NCBI RefSeq assembly: GCF_015277875.1
Contig: NZ_CP063814.1
Coordinates: 496,001-560,000, forward strand
Source: Microbacterium luteum
GTDB taxonomy: Bacteria > Actinomycetota > Actinomycetes > Actinomycetales > Microbacteriaceae
DNA: 64,000 bases
Reading direction: 5' to 3'
Below the pieces are notes generated by a model, which saw only the letters and a program-made list of their open reading frames with translations, was not told where the DNA came from and ran no database searches. Position numbers and translations under genes: made by a program. Positions 16,239 to 24,936 of the stretch are shown piece by piece (position 1 is the stretch's first letter; the number at the start of each line of letters is the position of its first letter).

Positions 16239-17309
16239 TCAGGCCGCGGAGGTCTCCCGCGCGATCGCGGCCACGAACGCGTCGACGTCGGCTTCGGTCG
16301 TGTCGAAGGAGCACATCCAGCGCACTTCGCTTCGCGCGGCATCCCAGTCGTAGAAGCGGAAGGACTCGCGCAGTCGATCGGCAACGCCGGCCGGCAGCGT
16401 CGCGAACACGCCGTTCGCCTGCGTCCGCTGCGTGAACCCGACTCCGCGGATCGAGCCGTCGGCGAGGCCCGCCTCGACGCCGGAGCGCAGGCGCTGCGCC
16501 ATCGCGTTGGAGTGCCGGGCGTTCCGCAGCCACAGGTCGTCCTCGAGCAGCGCGATCAGCTGTGCCGACACGAAGCGCATCTTCGACGACAGCTGCATGT
16601 TCAGCTTGCGCAGGTACGGCAGGCCGCTCGAGGCCTCGGGGTCGAGCACGACGATCGCCTCGCCGAGCATCGCCCCGTTCTTGGTGCCGCCGAAGCTCAG
16701 CACGTCCACCCCCGCGTCGCGGGTGAAGGCGCGCAGGGGCACGTCGAGGGCGGCCGCTGCGTTGGCGATGCGGGCCCCGTCCATGTGCAGGCGCATGCCG
16801 TGGCTGTGCGCGTGGTCGGCGATCGCCCGCACCTCGTCGGGCGTGTAGAGCGTGCCGAGCTCGGTGGACTGCGTGATCGAGACCGCCAGCGGCTGCGATC
16901 GGTGCTCGTCGCCCCACCCCCAGGCCTCGAGGTCGATGAGGTCGGCGGTGAGCTTGCCGTCGTCGGTCGGCACGTTCAGGATCTTCACGCCCGCGACCTT
17001 CTCGGGCGCTCCGCCCTCGTCGACGTTGATGTGGGCGGTGGATGCCGCGATCACCGCACCCCACCGGGGCAGCATCGACTGCAGGCCCACGACGTTGGCG
17101 CCGGTGCCGTTGAAGACGGGGTAGGCCTCGACCCCGTCGCCGAGGTGGGTGCGGAAGACCTCCTGCAGCCGCGTGGTGTAGCGGTCCTCGCCGTAGGCGA
17201 TCTGGTGACCCTCGTTCGCGGCGGCGATGGCCGCCAGCACCTCCGGATGCACGCCGGAGTAGTTGTCGGAGGCGAAGCCGCGCACGGCGGTGTCGTGGAG
17301 GGGAGTCAC
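16239..17309 (-). CDS. Low-specificity threonine aldolase / beta-eliminating lyase family
   Basis: A PLP fold type I enzyme of 356 residues. It begins FASDNYSGVHPEVL, the typical threonine aldolase start, has HMDGARIANAA with the Asp that contacts the PLP ring nitrogen, and SFGGTKNGA with the Schiff-base Lys210. It would cleave L-threonine/L-allo-threonine to glycine and acetaldehyde. It is convergent with the AlbA_2 gene and divergent from the MFS gene. Confidence 0.88.
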   Translation of the reverse strand: MTPLHDTAVRGFASDNYSGVHPEVLAAIAAANEGHQIAYGEDRYTTRLQEVFRTHLGDGVEAYPVFNGTGANVVGLQSMLPRWGAVIAASTAHINVDEGGAPEKVAGVKILNVPTDDGKLTADLIDLEAWGWGDEHRSQPLAVSITQSTELGTLYTPDEVRAIADHAHSHGMRLHMDGARIANAAAALDVPLRAFTRDAGVDVLSFGGTKNGAMLGEAIVVLDPEASSGLPYLRKLNMQLSSKMRFVSAQLIALLEDDLWLRNARHSNAMAQRLRSGVEAGLADGSIRGVGFTQRTQANGVFATLPAGVADRLRESFRFYDWDAARSEVRWMCSFDTTEADVDAFVAAIARETSAA

Positions 17310-17392
17310 GGAGATCCAGCGTACGCGTCCGGTGCCGGTGGTCGTCGGCCGGAGGTCTGTCGGATGTCGGTGCCCGGGTCTACCCTCACCCC

Positions 17393-18808
17393 ATGACCCC
17401 TGATCCGGCGTCGAGCGCCCCGGCGACGGTCGTGCCGCCGCCGAACGGCATGCGCACGTTCCTGCACGTGCTCGTGAACACGGCGTTCGCCAACATCACC
17501 ACGAGCTTCCTGTGGTTCGCGCTGACGTTCTGGGTCTACCTCGAGACGCGCTCGGTGCTCGCCACGGGCATCATCGGTGGCGCGTACATGCTCTTCATCG
17601 CCTTCTTCGCGATGATCTTCGGCACCCTGGTCGATCGGCATCGCAAGCATCGCGTCATGATCCTGTCGAGTCTGATCACCCTGGCGTCCTTCCTCGTCGC
17701 CGGCGCCTTGTATCTCGCTCAGCCGGAGTCCGCCCTGGTCGACCTCGGCGGACCGTGGTTCTGGCTCTTCGCGGGGATCATCCTCTTCGGATCCGTCGTC
17801 GAGCACATGCGCAACATCGCCCTGTCGACCACGGTCACGCTGCTCACCCCGGTCGAGCGGCACGCGAACGCCAACGGCCTCGTGGGCACCGTGCAGGGGA
17901 TCGCCTTCATCATCACGAGCGTGTTCTCGGGACTTGCGATCGGCTTCCTCGGCATGGGATGGACGCTCGTGATCGCCCTGGTCGCCACCGCGGCCGCCCT
18001 CGCGCACCTGCTTTTCCTGCGTATTCCCGAGGAGCAGCCGGTGGTGGAGCCGGGGCGCACCTCGCTCATCGATCTCGCCGGCAGCATCGCCGCCGTCCGC
18101 GCCGCGCAGGGCCTGTTCGCCCTCATCATCTTCTCCACCTTCAACAACCTCATCGGCGGGGTCTACATGGCTCTGATGGACCCGTACGGGCTAACCCTGT
18201 TCGAGGTGGAGATCTGGGGCGTCGTGTTCGGCGTCGCCGCCACCGGATTCATCATCGGCGGACTCGTCATCGCGAAATTCGGCCTCGGTCGCAATCCGAT
18301 CCGCACGATGCTGCTGGTCGTGGTGGCGATGGGCGTGCTCGGCGCCCTCTTCACCATCCGGGACTGGTGGTGGCTGTACGCGCTCGGCATCTGGGTCTAC
18401 ATGATGCTGATCCCCGCCGTCGAGGCGGCCGAGCAGACCGTCATCCAGAAGGTCGTCCCCTACGCGCGCCAGGGTCGTGTGTTCGGGTTCGCGGCCGCGT
18501 TCGAGTCGGCGGCGGCTCCGGTCACGGCGTTCCTCATCGCCCCCATCGCCGAGTTCGCGATCATCCCCTACATGGATTCGCCGGCGGGCATCGCCGCGTG
18601 GGGATGGCTGCTGGGTGACGGGCAGGCGCGCGGCATCGCGATGGTGTTCTTCTTCGCCGGGTTGGCGATGGTGGTCATCGCGCTCCTGGCCTTCACGACC
18701 CGGTCCTATCGAACGCTCTCGGCGGAGTACGCCGGCGCGCAGGAATCGGTGCCGGTGGCAGCGGATCCGTCCCCGCCCACGGGTCCGGTGCCGCAGCCCG
18801 GCACGTGA
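17393..18808 (+). CDS. MFS transporter
   Basis: A 471-residue protein with about 12 membrane helices. The loop between helices 2 and 3 carries the MFS motif A variant GTLVDRHRKHRVM. The N-terminal half resembles multidrug or macrolide-type exporters (NITTSFLWFALTFWVYLETRSVLATGIIGG). A cytoplasmic Pro/Ala-rich N-terminus of about 20 residues and a Pro-rich C-terminal tail flank the membrane core. The substrate cannot be assigned. The gap after it (18809-18877) is filled by a short tandem repeat. Confidence 0.85.
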   Translation: MTPDPASSAPATVVPPPNGMRTFLHVLVNTAFANITTSFLWFALTFWVYLETRSVLATGIIGGAYMLFIAFFAMIFGTLVDRHRKHRVMILSSLITLASFLVAGALYLAQPESALVDLGGPWFWLFAGIILFGSVVEHMRNIALSTTVTLLTPVERHANANGLVGTVQGIAFIITSVFSGLAIGFLGMGWTLVIALVATAAALAHLLFLRIPEEQPVVEPGRTSLIDLAGSIAAVRAAQGLFALIIFSTFNNLIGGVYMALMDPYGLTLFEVEIWGVVFGVAATGFIIGGLVIAKFGLGRNPIRTMLLVVVAMGVLGALFTIRDWWWLYALGIWVYMMLIPAVEAAEQTVIQKVVPYARQGRVFGFAAAFESAAAPVTAFLIAPIAEFAIIPYMDSPAGIAAWGWLLGDGQARGIAMVFFFAGLAMVVIALLAFTTRSYRTLSAEYAGAQESVPVAADPSPPTGPVPQPGT

Positions 18809-18820
18809 GCGAGGGCGCCT

Positions 18821-18877
18821 GTCACGCTGCCGTCACGCGCACGCTGCCGTCACGCGCACGGTTCCGTCACGCCGCCG
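18821..18877. repeat. GCCGTCACGC tandem repeat between convergent genes
   Basis: The unit CGCTGCCGTCACGCGCA is repeated twice almost exactly and continues as degenerate CCGTCACGC units (four to five in all) up to the stop codon of the next gene. It may serve as a bidirectional end-of-gene spacer; no hairpin is obvious. Confidence 0.7.
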
Positions 18878-20278
18878 TCACGCATCCGTGCCGCGGATTC
18901 CGCTCGTGGATGCGATGACGGGCCGCATCTTCTTCTCGAGCGCCTCGTAGAACATCGACAGGGGGAACTCGTCTTCGAGCACCGCGTCGGTGTAGCCGCG
19001 CGGCGGACCCGCGAGGATCTCGTCCGAAAGCCCGCGTGCCCACCGTGAGGCGGGGTTCGGCGTGAGGACCGAGCTCACGAGGTCGTAGGCGGCGAGCCAG
19101 TGAGCGGTCTTCGGGCGGTCGATCGAGCGCCAGTACAGGTCGTCGACGGCGTCTCCCAGTGCGAGCACGGCGGCGGCGACCTCTTCCCACTCGACGGTGA
19201 GGGCGGTGTCGGTCCAGTGCAGCACGCGGCGCTGGTGCAGCCACGCGAACAGCAGCTGTCCGCCCAGTCCGTCGTAGTTGCGCACGCGAGAGCCGGTCAC
19301 GGCGAATCGGAAGATGCGGTCGAAGATCACGGCGTACTGCACGAGCCGGGCGTGTTCGAGCAGCCGTCTTTCGGTGTCGTCGAGGTCGTCGCGCTTCGCG
19401 TAGCGGGCTTCGAGCGCGACGCACTCCCGGAAGGCGGTGAGGTCGCACCGCAGCTCCTCCAGGGAGTAGAGGAAGTACGGCATGCGCTGTTTGATCATGA
19501 ACGGATCGAATGGCAGGTCGCCGCGCATGTGCGTGCGGTCGTGGATGAGGTCCCACATCACGAACGTGAGTTCGGTGAGCTCCTGGTCATCGAGCATGCG
19601 CGCGGCCTCCGGGGGGAGCTCCAGCTTCGTGATCTCGGCCGCCGACCGGGTGACCCGTCGGAAGCGCGCCGCCTCGCGGTCCTGGAAGATCGCGCCCCAC
19701 GTGAAGGCCGGGATCTCGCGCATGGCGATCGTCTCGGGGAACAGCACCGCGGAGTTGGTGTCGTATCCGGGCGTGAAGTCGATCAGGCGCAGCGACACGA
19801 ACAGCCGGTTGGTGTAGTCGGCCTCCAGCCGCGCGATCGCCTCGGGCCAGATCGCCTCGACGATCAGCGCCTCGAGATGGCGGTCCGGCGAGCCGTTCTG
19901 GGTGTACATCGGAAACACCACGAGGTGGCGCACGCCGTCGATGCGATGCCGCTGCGGCTGGAATGCGACGAGGGAGTCGAGGAAGTCCGGCACGCCGAAG
20001 TTCTCACCGGCCCACCGTCGCGCGTCCAGCGCCGAGGCGGCGAGGTAGTCGGCGTCGTGGGGGAAAGCAGGCGCGAGAGCCTCGATAGCGCACACGATCG
20101 TCTCGAGGTGGGCGTGGGCGGTGGCATGCTGCGACGCATCAGGGATGGAACCGTCGGTCGCCTGCAGCGTCTGCAGGGCGGTCGCGGCGTCTCTCAGAGC
20201 GAGCCAGGCAGCCGACATCTCGGCACGGTCGGCCCGGTCGACGGGGGTGAAGCGAGGGGCGAGCGTGGGCGCGGACAA
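18878..20278 (-). CDS. DUF6421-like protein
   Basis: A 466-residue soluble protein without signal or membrane segments. Characteristic stretches are HLVVFPMYTQNGSPDRHLEA, FTPGYDTNSAVLFPETIA, HDRTHMRGDLPFDPFMIKQR and SLEELRCDLTAFRECVALE. The His/Asp/Glu-rich stretches (HDRTHMRGD; CDLTAFRE) look like a metal-binding catalytic site. I recognise the type as a conserved actinobacterial family (DUF6421), recalled from memory and not searched. It is divergent from an Lrp-type regulator 109 bp away, an arrangement that suggests that regulator controls it. Confidence 0.65.
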   Translation of the reverse strand: MSAPTLAPRFTPVDRADRAEMSAAWLALRDAATALQTLQATDGSIPDASQHATAHAHLETIVCAIEALAPAFPHDADYLAASALDARRWAGENFGVPDFLDSLVAFQPQRHRIDGVRHLVVFPMYTQNGSPDRHLEALIVEAIWPEAIARLEADYTNRLFVSLRLIDFTPGYDTNSAVLFPETIAMREIPAFTWGAIFQDREAARFRRVTRSAAEITKLELPPEAARMLDDQELTELTFVMWDLIHDRTHMRGDLPFDPFMIKQRMPYFLYSLEELRCDLTAFRECVALEARYAKRDDLDDTERRLLEHARLVQYAVIFDRIFRFAVTGSRVRNYDGLGGQLLFAWLHQRRVLHWTDTALTVEWEEVAAAVLALGDAVDDLYWRSIDRPKTAHWLAAYDLVSSVLTPNPASRWARGLSDEILAGPPRGYTDAVLEDEFPLSMFYEALEKKMRPVIASTSGIRGTDA

Positions 20279-20319
20279 CGGAGCCTCCGATCATCGATGT
20301 GCCGCGAGTCTAGATTTGC

Positions 20320-20346
20320 TTCCGCAATATCGTTCATGAACCGGAA
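20320..20346. promoter_or_regulatory. Candidate operator in the DUF6421/Lrp divergent promoter region
   Basis: The 109-bp gap contains unusually AT-rich DNA for this genome. TTCCG (20320-20324) and CGGAA (20342-20346) form an inverted repeat around an AT-rich centre. This placement between divergent starts is where an Lrp/AsnC dimer would be expected to bind. Confidence 0.35.
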
Positions 20347-20387
20347 ATTTTCCTGCTGCATACCGCTTCGACGCGTACCATTGCGGG

Positions 20388-20867
20388 ATGGCAGCAGACG
20401 TTCCTCCGGTCGGCGTCCGGCTCGATGACGAGACGGATGCGCGCGTCGTGCGTGCTGTCTCCCTCGACCCGCGAGGTACCTTGGCCGATCTGTCGGCCGC
20501 GGTCGGTCTGTCGGTCTCGGCGGTGCAGGCGCGTGTACGCAAGCTGGAGGCGCGGGGTGTGATCGCCGGCTATCGCGCGGTCGTCGACCCGGAGGCGGTG
20601 GGTCGGCCCCTGGCGGCGTTCATCGAGATCACCCCGCTGGATCCGGCCCAGCCCGACAACGCGCCGGAGCTGCTGGAGCACCTCGACGAGATCGAGGCGT
20701 GCCATTCGATCGCAGGTGCCGCCAGCTACATGCTGTTCGTGCGGGTCGCCACGCCGCGTCATCTCGAGACGCTCGTGCGCGAGATCCGCCTCGCCGCCTC
20801 GGTGAGCACCCGCACGACGGTGGTGCTCCAGACGTTCTACGAGGGCCGCCCCCTGCTCCCCGGGTGA
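20388..20867 (+). CDS. Lrp/AsnC family transcriptional regulator
   Basis: The N-terminal winged helix-turn-helix is visible (TLADLSAAVGLSVSAVQARVRKLEARGVI, residues ~32-60), followed by the beta strand GYRAVVDP and a RAM-type ligand domain with HSIAGAASYMLFVRV in the effector-binding position. Length (159 residues) is normal. It is divergent from the DUF6421-like gene and probably regulates it and itself in response to an amino acid or related ligand. Confidence 0.88.
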   Translation: MAADVPPVGVRLDDETDARVVRAVSLDPRGTLADLSAAVGLSVSAVQARVRKLEARGVIAGYRAVVDPEAVGRPLAAFIEITPLDPAQPDNAPELLEHLDEIEACHSIAGAASYMLFVRVATPRHLETLVREIRLAASVSTRTTVVLQTFYEGRPLLPG

Positions 20868-20928
20868 AACCGTCATGACCCCGTCAACCCCCGCGGCGCA
20901 CCCGACCCGGGGGAGTAGCGTCGCCGAC

Positions 20929-21876
20929 GTGACGACCGACACCCTCCCCGGTCGCGGCCTCCTGATCGTGCTGAACCCGAAGTCCGGCCGCGACCGCTCT
21001 CACGACGACCCGCGCCCCCTCATCGAGCGGCACGTGCCCGGCGCGACCGTGCACGACCTGGCCGACGGTGAAGACCTCGCCCGGGTGGTGGATGCCGCAA
21101 TGGCCTGCGAGGACCCGCCGACGGCCGTCGCGATGCACGGCGGAGACGGGTCGGTCTCGACGATGGCGCACACGGCGCGCCGCCACGACATTCCGCTGCT
21201 CGTGCTCCCTGCCGGCACCTTCAATCACTTCTCGCGGGCGATCGGCATCGAGACGGTCGACGACGCCCTCGCCGCCTACCTCGCCGGGCGGCGCCGCCGT
21301 GTCGCGGTGGCCGAGGTGCGGGCGGACGACGACGAGCCGATCACCGTGCTCGATGCGGTCACGCTCGGGCTGCATCCCGGTTTCGTCGCCGAGCGCAAGC
21401 GACGCGTCGACCGGCTCGGCACCTGGATCGGCGGGGCCGCGGCCGCGTGGCGCGAGCTGCGTGACGCGCAGCCGATCCGGGTGGGGCGCGGCGGGCGGCA
21501 CGCGCGCGTGTGGTCGGTCTTCGTCAGCGTCGGCGCGAACGACGAAGCGCGCATCGCGACGCTGCAGCGCATCACGCTCGGCGACGACCGGCTCGACGTG
21601 CGCTTCCACCACGCACGCGGGTCGCATACGCGCGCCGTGGCATCGCTCGCCTTCGGCCGCAAGACCACCGCGGTGCTGCGCTTCCTCCGTCTGCTGCCGC
21701 CGGAGTCCGACATCGAGCGGATGCTGCTGGACGACCTCGACCTCACGGTGCATCGCGCCGCGGGCGGCGAGCTGTCGTTCGTGCACGACGGCGAGCTCGT
21801 ACAGCGCGACGGCGATGCCTTCCGGCTGCGGGTGAAGGGCATCCCCGACGCGCTCGAGGTGTACACCCCGGAGTGA
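20929..21876 (+). CDS. Diacylglycerol kinase family lipid kinase
   Basis: The DAGK catalytic domain is shown by LLIVLNPKSGR at the start, the nucleotide-binding motif HGGDGSVSTMAH and LPAGTFNHFSRAIGI. The C-terminal beta-sandwich ends with FVHDGELVQRDG, the usual substrate-binding half. It would phosphorylate diacylglycerol or a related lipid at the membrane. GTG at 20929 is chosen because conserved sequence starts about 10 residues later; an in-frame ATG at 20875 would add 18 poorly conserved residues. A second, longer paralogue lies at 35154-36332. Confidence 0.82.
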   Translation: MTTDTLPGRGLLIVLNPKSGRDRSHDDPRPLIERHVPGATVHDLADGEDLARVVDAAMACEDPPTAVAMHGGDGSVSTMAHTARRHDIPLLVLPAGTFNHFSRAIGIETVDDALAAYLAGRRRRVAVAEVRADDDEPITVLDAVTLGLHPGFVAERKRRVDRLGTWIGGAAAAWRELRDAQPIRVGRGGRHARVWSVFVSVGANDEARIATLQRITLGDDRLDVRFHHARGSHTRAVASLAFGRKTTAVLRFLRLLPPESDIERMLLDDLDLTVHRAAGGELSFVHDGELVQRDGDAFRLRVKGIPDALEVYTPE

Positions 21877-21907
21877 TCCGGTACGCCTCGGCGCGCGGGC
21901 GAAAGTG

Positions 21908-23443
21908 TCAGGTGTGCTGGGGGAACCCGAGGTCGACCCCGCCGTGCGACGGGTCGAGCCATCGTGAGGTGACCGCCTTCTCGGCCGTGTAGAACTCGAA
22001 TCCGTGCACACCGTACGCCTTCGCATCGCCGAACAGCGACGCCTTCCAGCCACCGAAGGAGTGATACGCGACGGGGACCGGGATCGGCACGTTGATGCCG
22101 ATCATGCCCACCTGCACGTCTCGCTGGAAGCGACGGGCCGCGCCGCCGTCGTTGGTGAAGATCGCGGTGCCGTTGCCGTACACACCGGCGTTGATGAGAT
22201 CGAGTCCCTCTTCGTAGCCGCCGACGCGGACCACCGACAGGACGGGACCGAAGATCTCCTCACGATAGGCGGCGGATGCGGTCGGCACACGATCGAGCAG
22301 GGTCGGACCCAGCCAGAAGCCGTTCGGGTCGCCGTCGACCTCGATACCGCGTCCGTCGACGACGACGGATGCGCCGTCCTGTTCGGCGACCGCGACATAG
22401 CCGGTGACCTTGTCGCGGTGCTCCGCGGTGATGAGCGGTCCCATGTCGCAGCCGCGCGTGCCGTCACCGGTGCGCAGCGCCGCCATCCGCTGCGCGATCC
22501 GATCGACGAGGGCGTCGGCGATCGTGTCGACCGCGAGCACGACCGAGATGGCCATGCAGCGTTCGCCGGCCGACCCGAACCCGGCGCTCACCGCGGCGTC
22601 CGCGGCGAGGTCGAGGTCGGCGTCCGGCAGCACGAGCATGTGGTTCTTGGCGCCGCCGAGCGCTTGGACGCGCTTGCCGTGGCGCGTTCCCGTTTCGTAC
22701 ACGTATCTCGCGATCGGCGTCGACCCGACGAAGGAGACCGCCTGGATGTCGGGATGCTCGAGGAGCCCGTCGACCGCGGTCTTGTCGCCGTGGAGCACCG
22801 TGAAGACCCCCGCCGGAAGACCCGCCTCCGTCCACGCCGCCGCCAGCCAGTTGGCCGCGCTCGGGTCCTTCTCGCTCGGCTTGAGGATCACGGCGTTCCC
22901 GGTGGCGATGGCGATGGAGAAGAACCACATGGGCACCATCGCGGGGAAATTGAACGGACTGATGACGGCGACCACGCCGAGCGGCTGACGGAGCGAGTAG
23001 ACATCGATGCCGCTCGAGGCGTTCTCGCTGTACGCCCCCTTCGTGTGGTGTCCGAGTCCGCACGCGAACTCCACGACCTCCAGGCCGCGGGCGATCTCAC
23101 CGTGCGCGTCGGAGAGGACCTTCCCGTGCTCGCTGGTCAGGATGCGGGCAAGCTCGTCTCGACGGGTGTGGACGACCTGCCGAAACGCAAACAGCACCTG
23201 CTGACGCCTCGCGATGCTGGCATCGCGCCAGGTCTCGGCGGCCTCCCGGGCAACGCGCACGGCGTGATCGACGTCACCGGGCGCGGCGAAGCGCACGAGC
23301 TTCTGCACCTCTCCGGTCGCGGGATCGAAAACGGGCCCCGAGCGCTCCGAGGCTCCGGACCACGGGCCGCCGGCGACCCAGTGCTCGATGATCGGCCTCT
23401 CGGTCGAGCCGGCGGGGGCGGACAGGGTGGTGGTGTCTGTCAT
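21908..23443 (-). CDS. mmsA: CoA-acylating methylmalonate/malonate-semialdehyde dehydrogenase
   Basis: An aldehyde dehydrogenase of 511 residues with the NAD site ISPFNFPAMVPMWF, catalytic Cys296 in GERCMAIS, and the family-specific end GINVPIPVPVAYHSFGGWK. The general-base Glu of most ALDHs is absent (LGGAKNH replaces ELGGKN), as expected for the CoA-acylating MMSDH group. It is the last gene of the pyrimidine operon, where it would turn malonate semialdehyde from beta-alanine into acetyl-CoA and CO2. There is a 75-bp gap after the transaminase gene. Confidence 0.9.
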   Translation of the reverse strand: MTDTTTLSAPAGSTERPIIEHWVAGGPWSGASERSGPVFDPATGEVQKLVRFAAPGDVDHAVRVAREAAETWRDASIARRQQVLFAFRQVVHTRRDELARILTSEHGKVLSDAHGEIARGLEVVEFACGLGHHTKGAYSENASSGIDVYSLRQPLGVVAVISPFNFPAMVPMWFFSIAIATGNAVILKPSEKDPSAANWLAAAWTEAGLPAGVFTVLHGDKTAVDGLLEHPDIQAVSFVGSTPIARYVYETGTRHGKRVQALGGAKNHMLVLPDADLDLAADAAVSAGFGSAGERCMAISVVLAVDTIADALVDRIAQRMAALRTGDGTRGCDMGPLITAEHRDKVTGYVAVAEQDGASVVVDGRGIEVDGDPNGFWLGPTLLDRVPTASAAYREEIFGPVLSVVRVGGYEEGLDLINAGVYGNGTAIFTNDGGAARRFQRDVQVGMIGINVPIPVPVAYHSFGGWKASLFGDAKAYGVHGFEFYTAEKAVTSRWLDPSHGGVDLGFPQHT

Positions 23444-23518
23444 CGTTCTCTCTCCCTCGAGTGGCCCCTCGTGGGGGCTTTCATCCAGTCTGCGTGGCGC
23501 CGCCCGGCGCGCAACCCC

Positions 23519-24826
23519 TCACGCCGCGACCGCCGCGAGCGCGCCATCGAGCGCCACCATCCCCTGGGTCATGTCGTCGGCGGTGACCACACAGGGTGGG
23601 ACGACATGGATGCGGTTCTCCACGGTCATCGCCATCACCCCGCGTACGCTGAGCTCCCGCTTGAGCGCTGCCATCGTGGTCGCGGCCACCGGGACGCGAG
23701 TGCCGCGGTCGGCCACGAGCTCCACCGCCCAGAACACGCCCTCGCCGCGCACCTCGCCGATGAGGTCGTGGTCGTCCGCGAGCGCGCGCAGTGACGGTCC
23801 GATCACGTCGGCTCCCACAGTGCGGGCGTGTTCGACGATCCCCTCCGTGATCATCGCGTCGATCGACGCGATGATCGAGGCCGCCGCAAGCGGGTGCCCG
23901 GAGTACGTGAGACCGCCGGGGAAGACGCGGTCGTCGAAGGCCGCCGCGATCGCCTCGCTGATGATCACGCCGCCGACGGGGACGTAACCCGAATTGACCC
24001 CCTTGGCGAAGGTGATGAGGTCGGGCACGATGTCGTGACGCTCGAAGGCGAACCACTGGCCGGTGCGTCCGAATCCGGCCATGACCTCGTCGAGGATGAG
24101 CACGATTCCGTGCTCGTCGCACAGGTGGCGGACCCCCGCGAGGTAGCCGGCCGGAGGCACGAGGATGCCGGCCGTGCCCGGGACCGATTCCAGCAGCACG
24201 GCGGCGATCGTCTGCGGTCCCTCCGACTCGATGACCCGCCGCAGGTGGTGAAGCGCACGCTCGCACTCCTCCTCGGGAGTCGTCGCCCAGAACTCGCTGC
24301 GATACAGGTACGGCCCGAAGAAGTGCACGTGACCTCGTGCGTACTGGTTGGGCATCCGCCGCCAGTCGCCGGTGGCGACGATCGCGCCGCCGGTGTTGCC
24401 GTGGTACGAGCGGTAGGTCGACAGCACCGTGTCGCGGCCGGTGGTCAGGCGCGCCATGCGCACGGCGTTCTCGTTCGCGTCGGCTCCGCCGTTGGTGAAG
24501 AAGACCTTGGCGAAGCCATCGGGAGCCTTGTCGAGGATGCGAGCGGCTGCCTCGCCTCGGTGGAGATTCGCGGTGGCGGGGCCGATGGTCGCGAGCCGCC
24601 CCGCCTGCTCCTGGATCGCCGCGACGACCGCGGGATGCTGATGGCCGATGTTCACGTTGACGAGTTGGCTGCTGAGATCCAGCATCCGCTCGCCGGCGTG
24701 ATTCCAGACCCACGCCCCGGATCCGCCGGCGATCACCGGCAGATCGAGCCCCTCCTGCGCGGACCACGAGTGGAAGACGTGGGCCCGGTCGAGTTCCTTC
24801 GCGCGGGCATCGAGTTCGTGCGTCAT
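23519..24826 (-). CDS. Class III aminotransferase, probable beta-alanine:pyruvate transaminase
   Basis: A PLP-dependent omega-transaminase of 435 residues. KVFFTNGGADANENAVRMAR binds the cofactor phosphate, SYHGNTGGAI stacks on PLP, LILDEVMAGFGRTG holds the conserved Asp, and FAKGVNSGYVPVGG contains the Schiff-base Lys275. Placed directly before the semialdehyde dehydrogenase and after a pyrimidine importer, it most likely deaminates beta-alanine (and 3-aminoisobutyrate from thymine) to the semialdehyde. Amino-acceptor specificity cannot be read from sequence. Confidence 0.87.
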   Translation of the reverse strand: MTHELDARAKELDRAHVFHSWSAQEGLDLPVIAGGSGAWVWNHAGERMLDLSSQLVNVNIGHQHPAVVAAIQEQAGRLATIGPATANLHRGEAAARILDKAPDGFAKVFFTNGGADANENAVRMARLTTGRDTVLSTYRSYHGNTGGAIVATGDWRRMPNQYARGHVHFFGPYLYRSEFWATTPEEECERALHHLRRVIESEGPQTIAAVLLESVPGTAGILVPPAGYLAGVRHLCDEHGIVLILDEVMAGFGRTGQWFAFERHDIVPDLITFAKGVNSGYVPVGGVIISEAIAAAFDDRVFPGGLTYSGHPLAAASIIASIDAMITEGIVEHARTVGADVIGPSLRALADDHDLIGEVRGEGVFWAVELVADRGTRVPVAATTMAALKRELSVRGVMAMTVENRIHVVPPCVVTADDMTQGMVALDGALAAVAA

Positions 24827-24936
24827 GCCGTCACCCTCCTGGGTCGGGGTCGTCGGGTCAAGCGGTCCGGTGGCGACGAGCTCGCCACCTCGGGTGTCCC
24901 GCGCCGGCCATCGAGGCGGGACACCCCGGGGTCACC

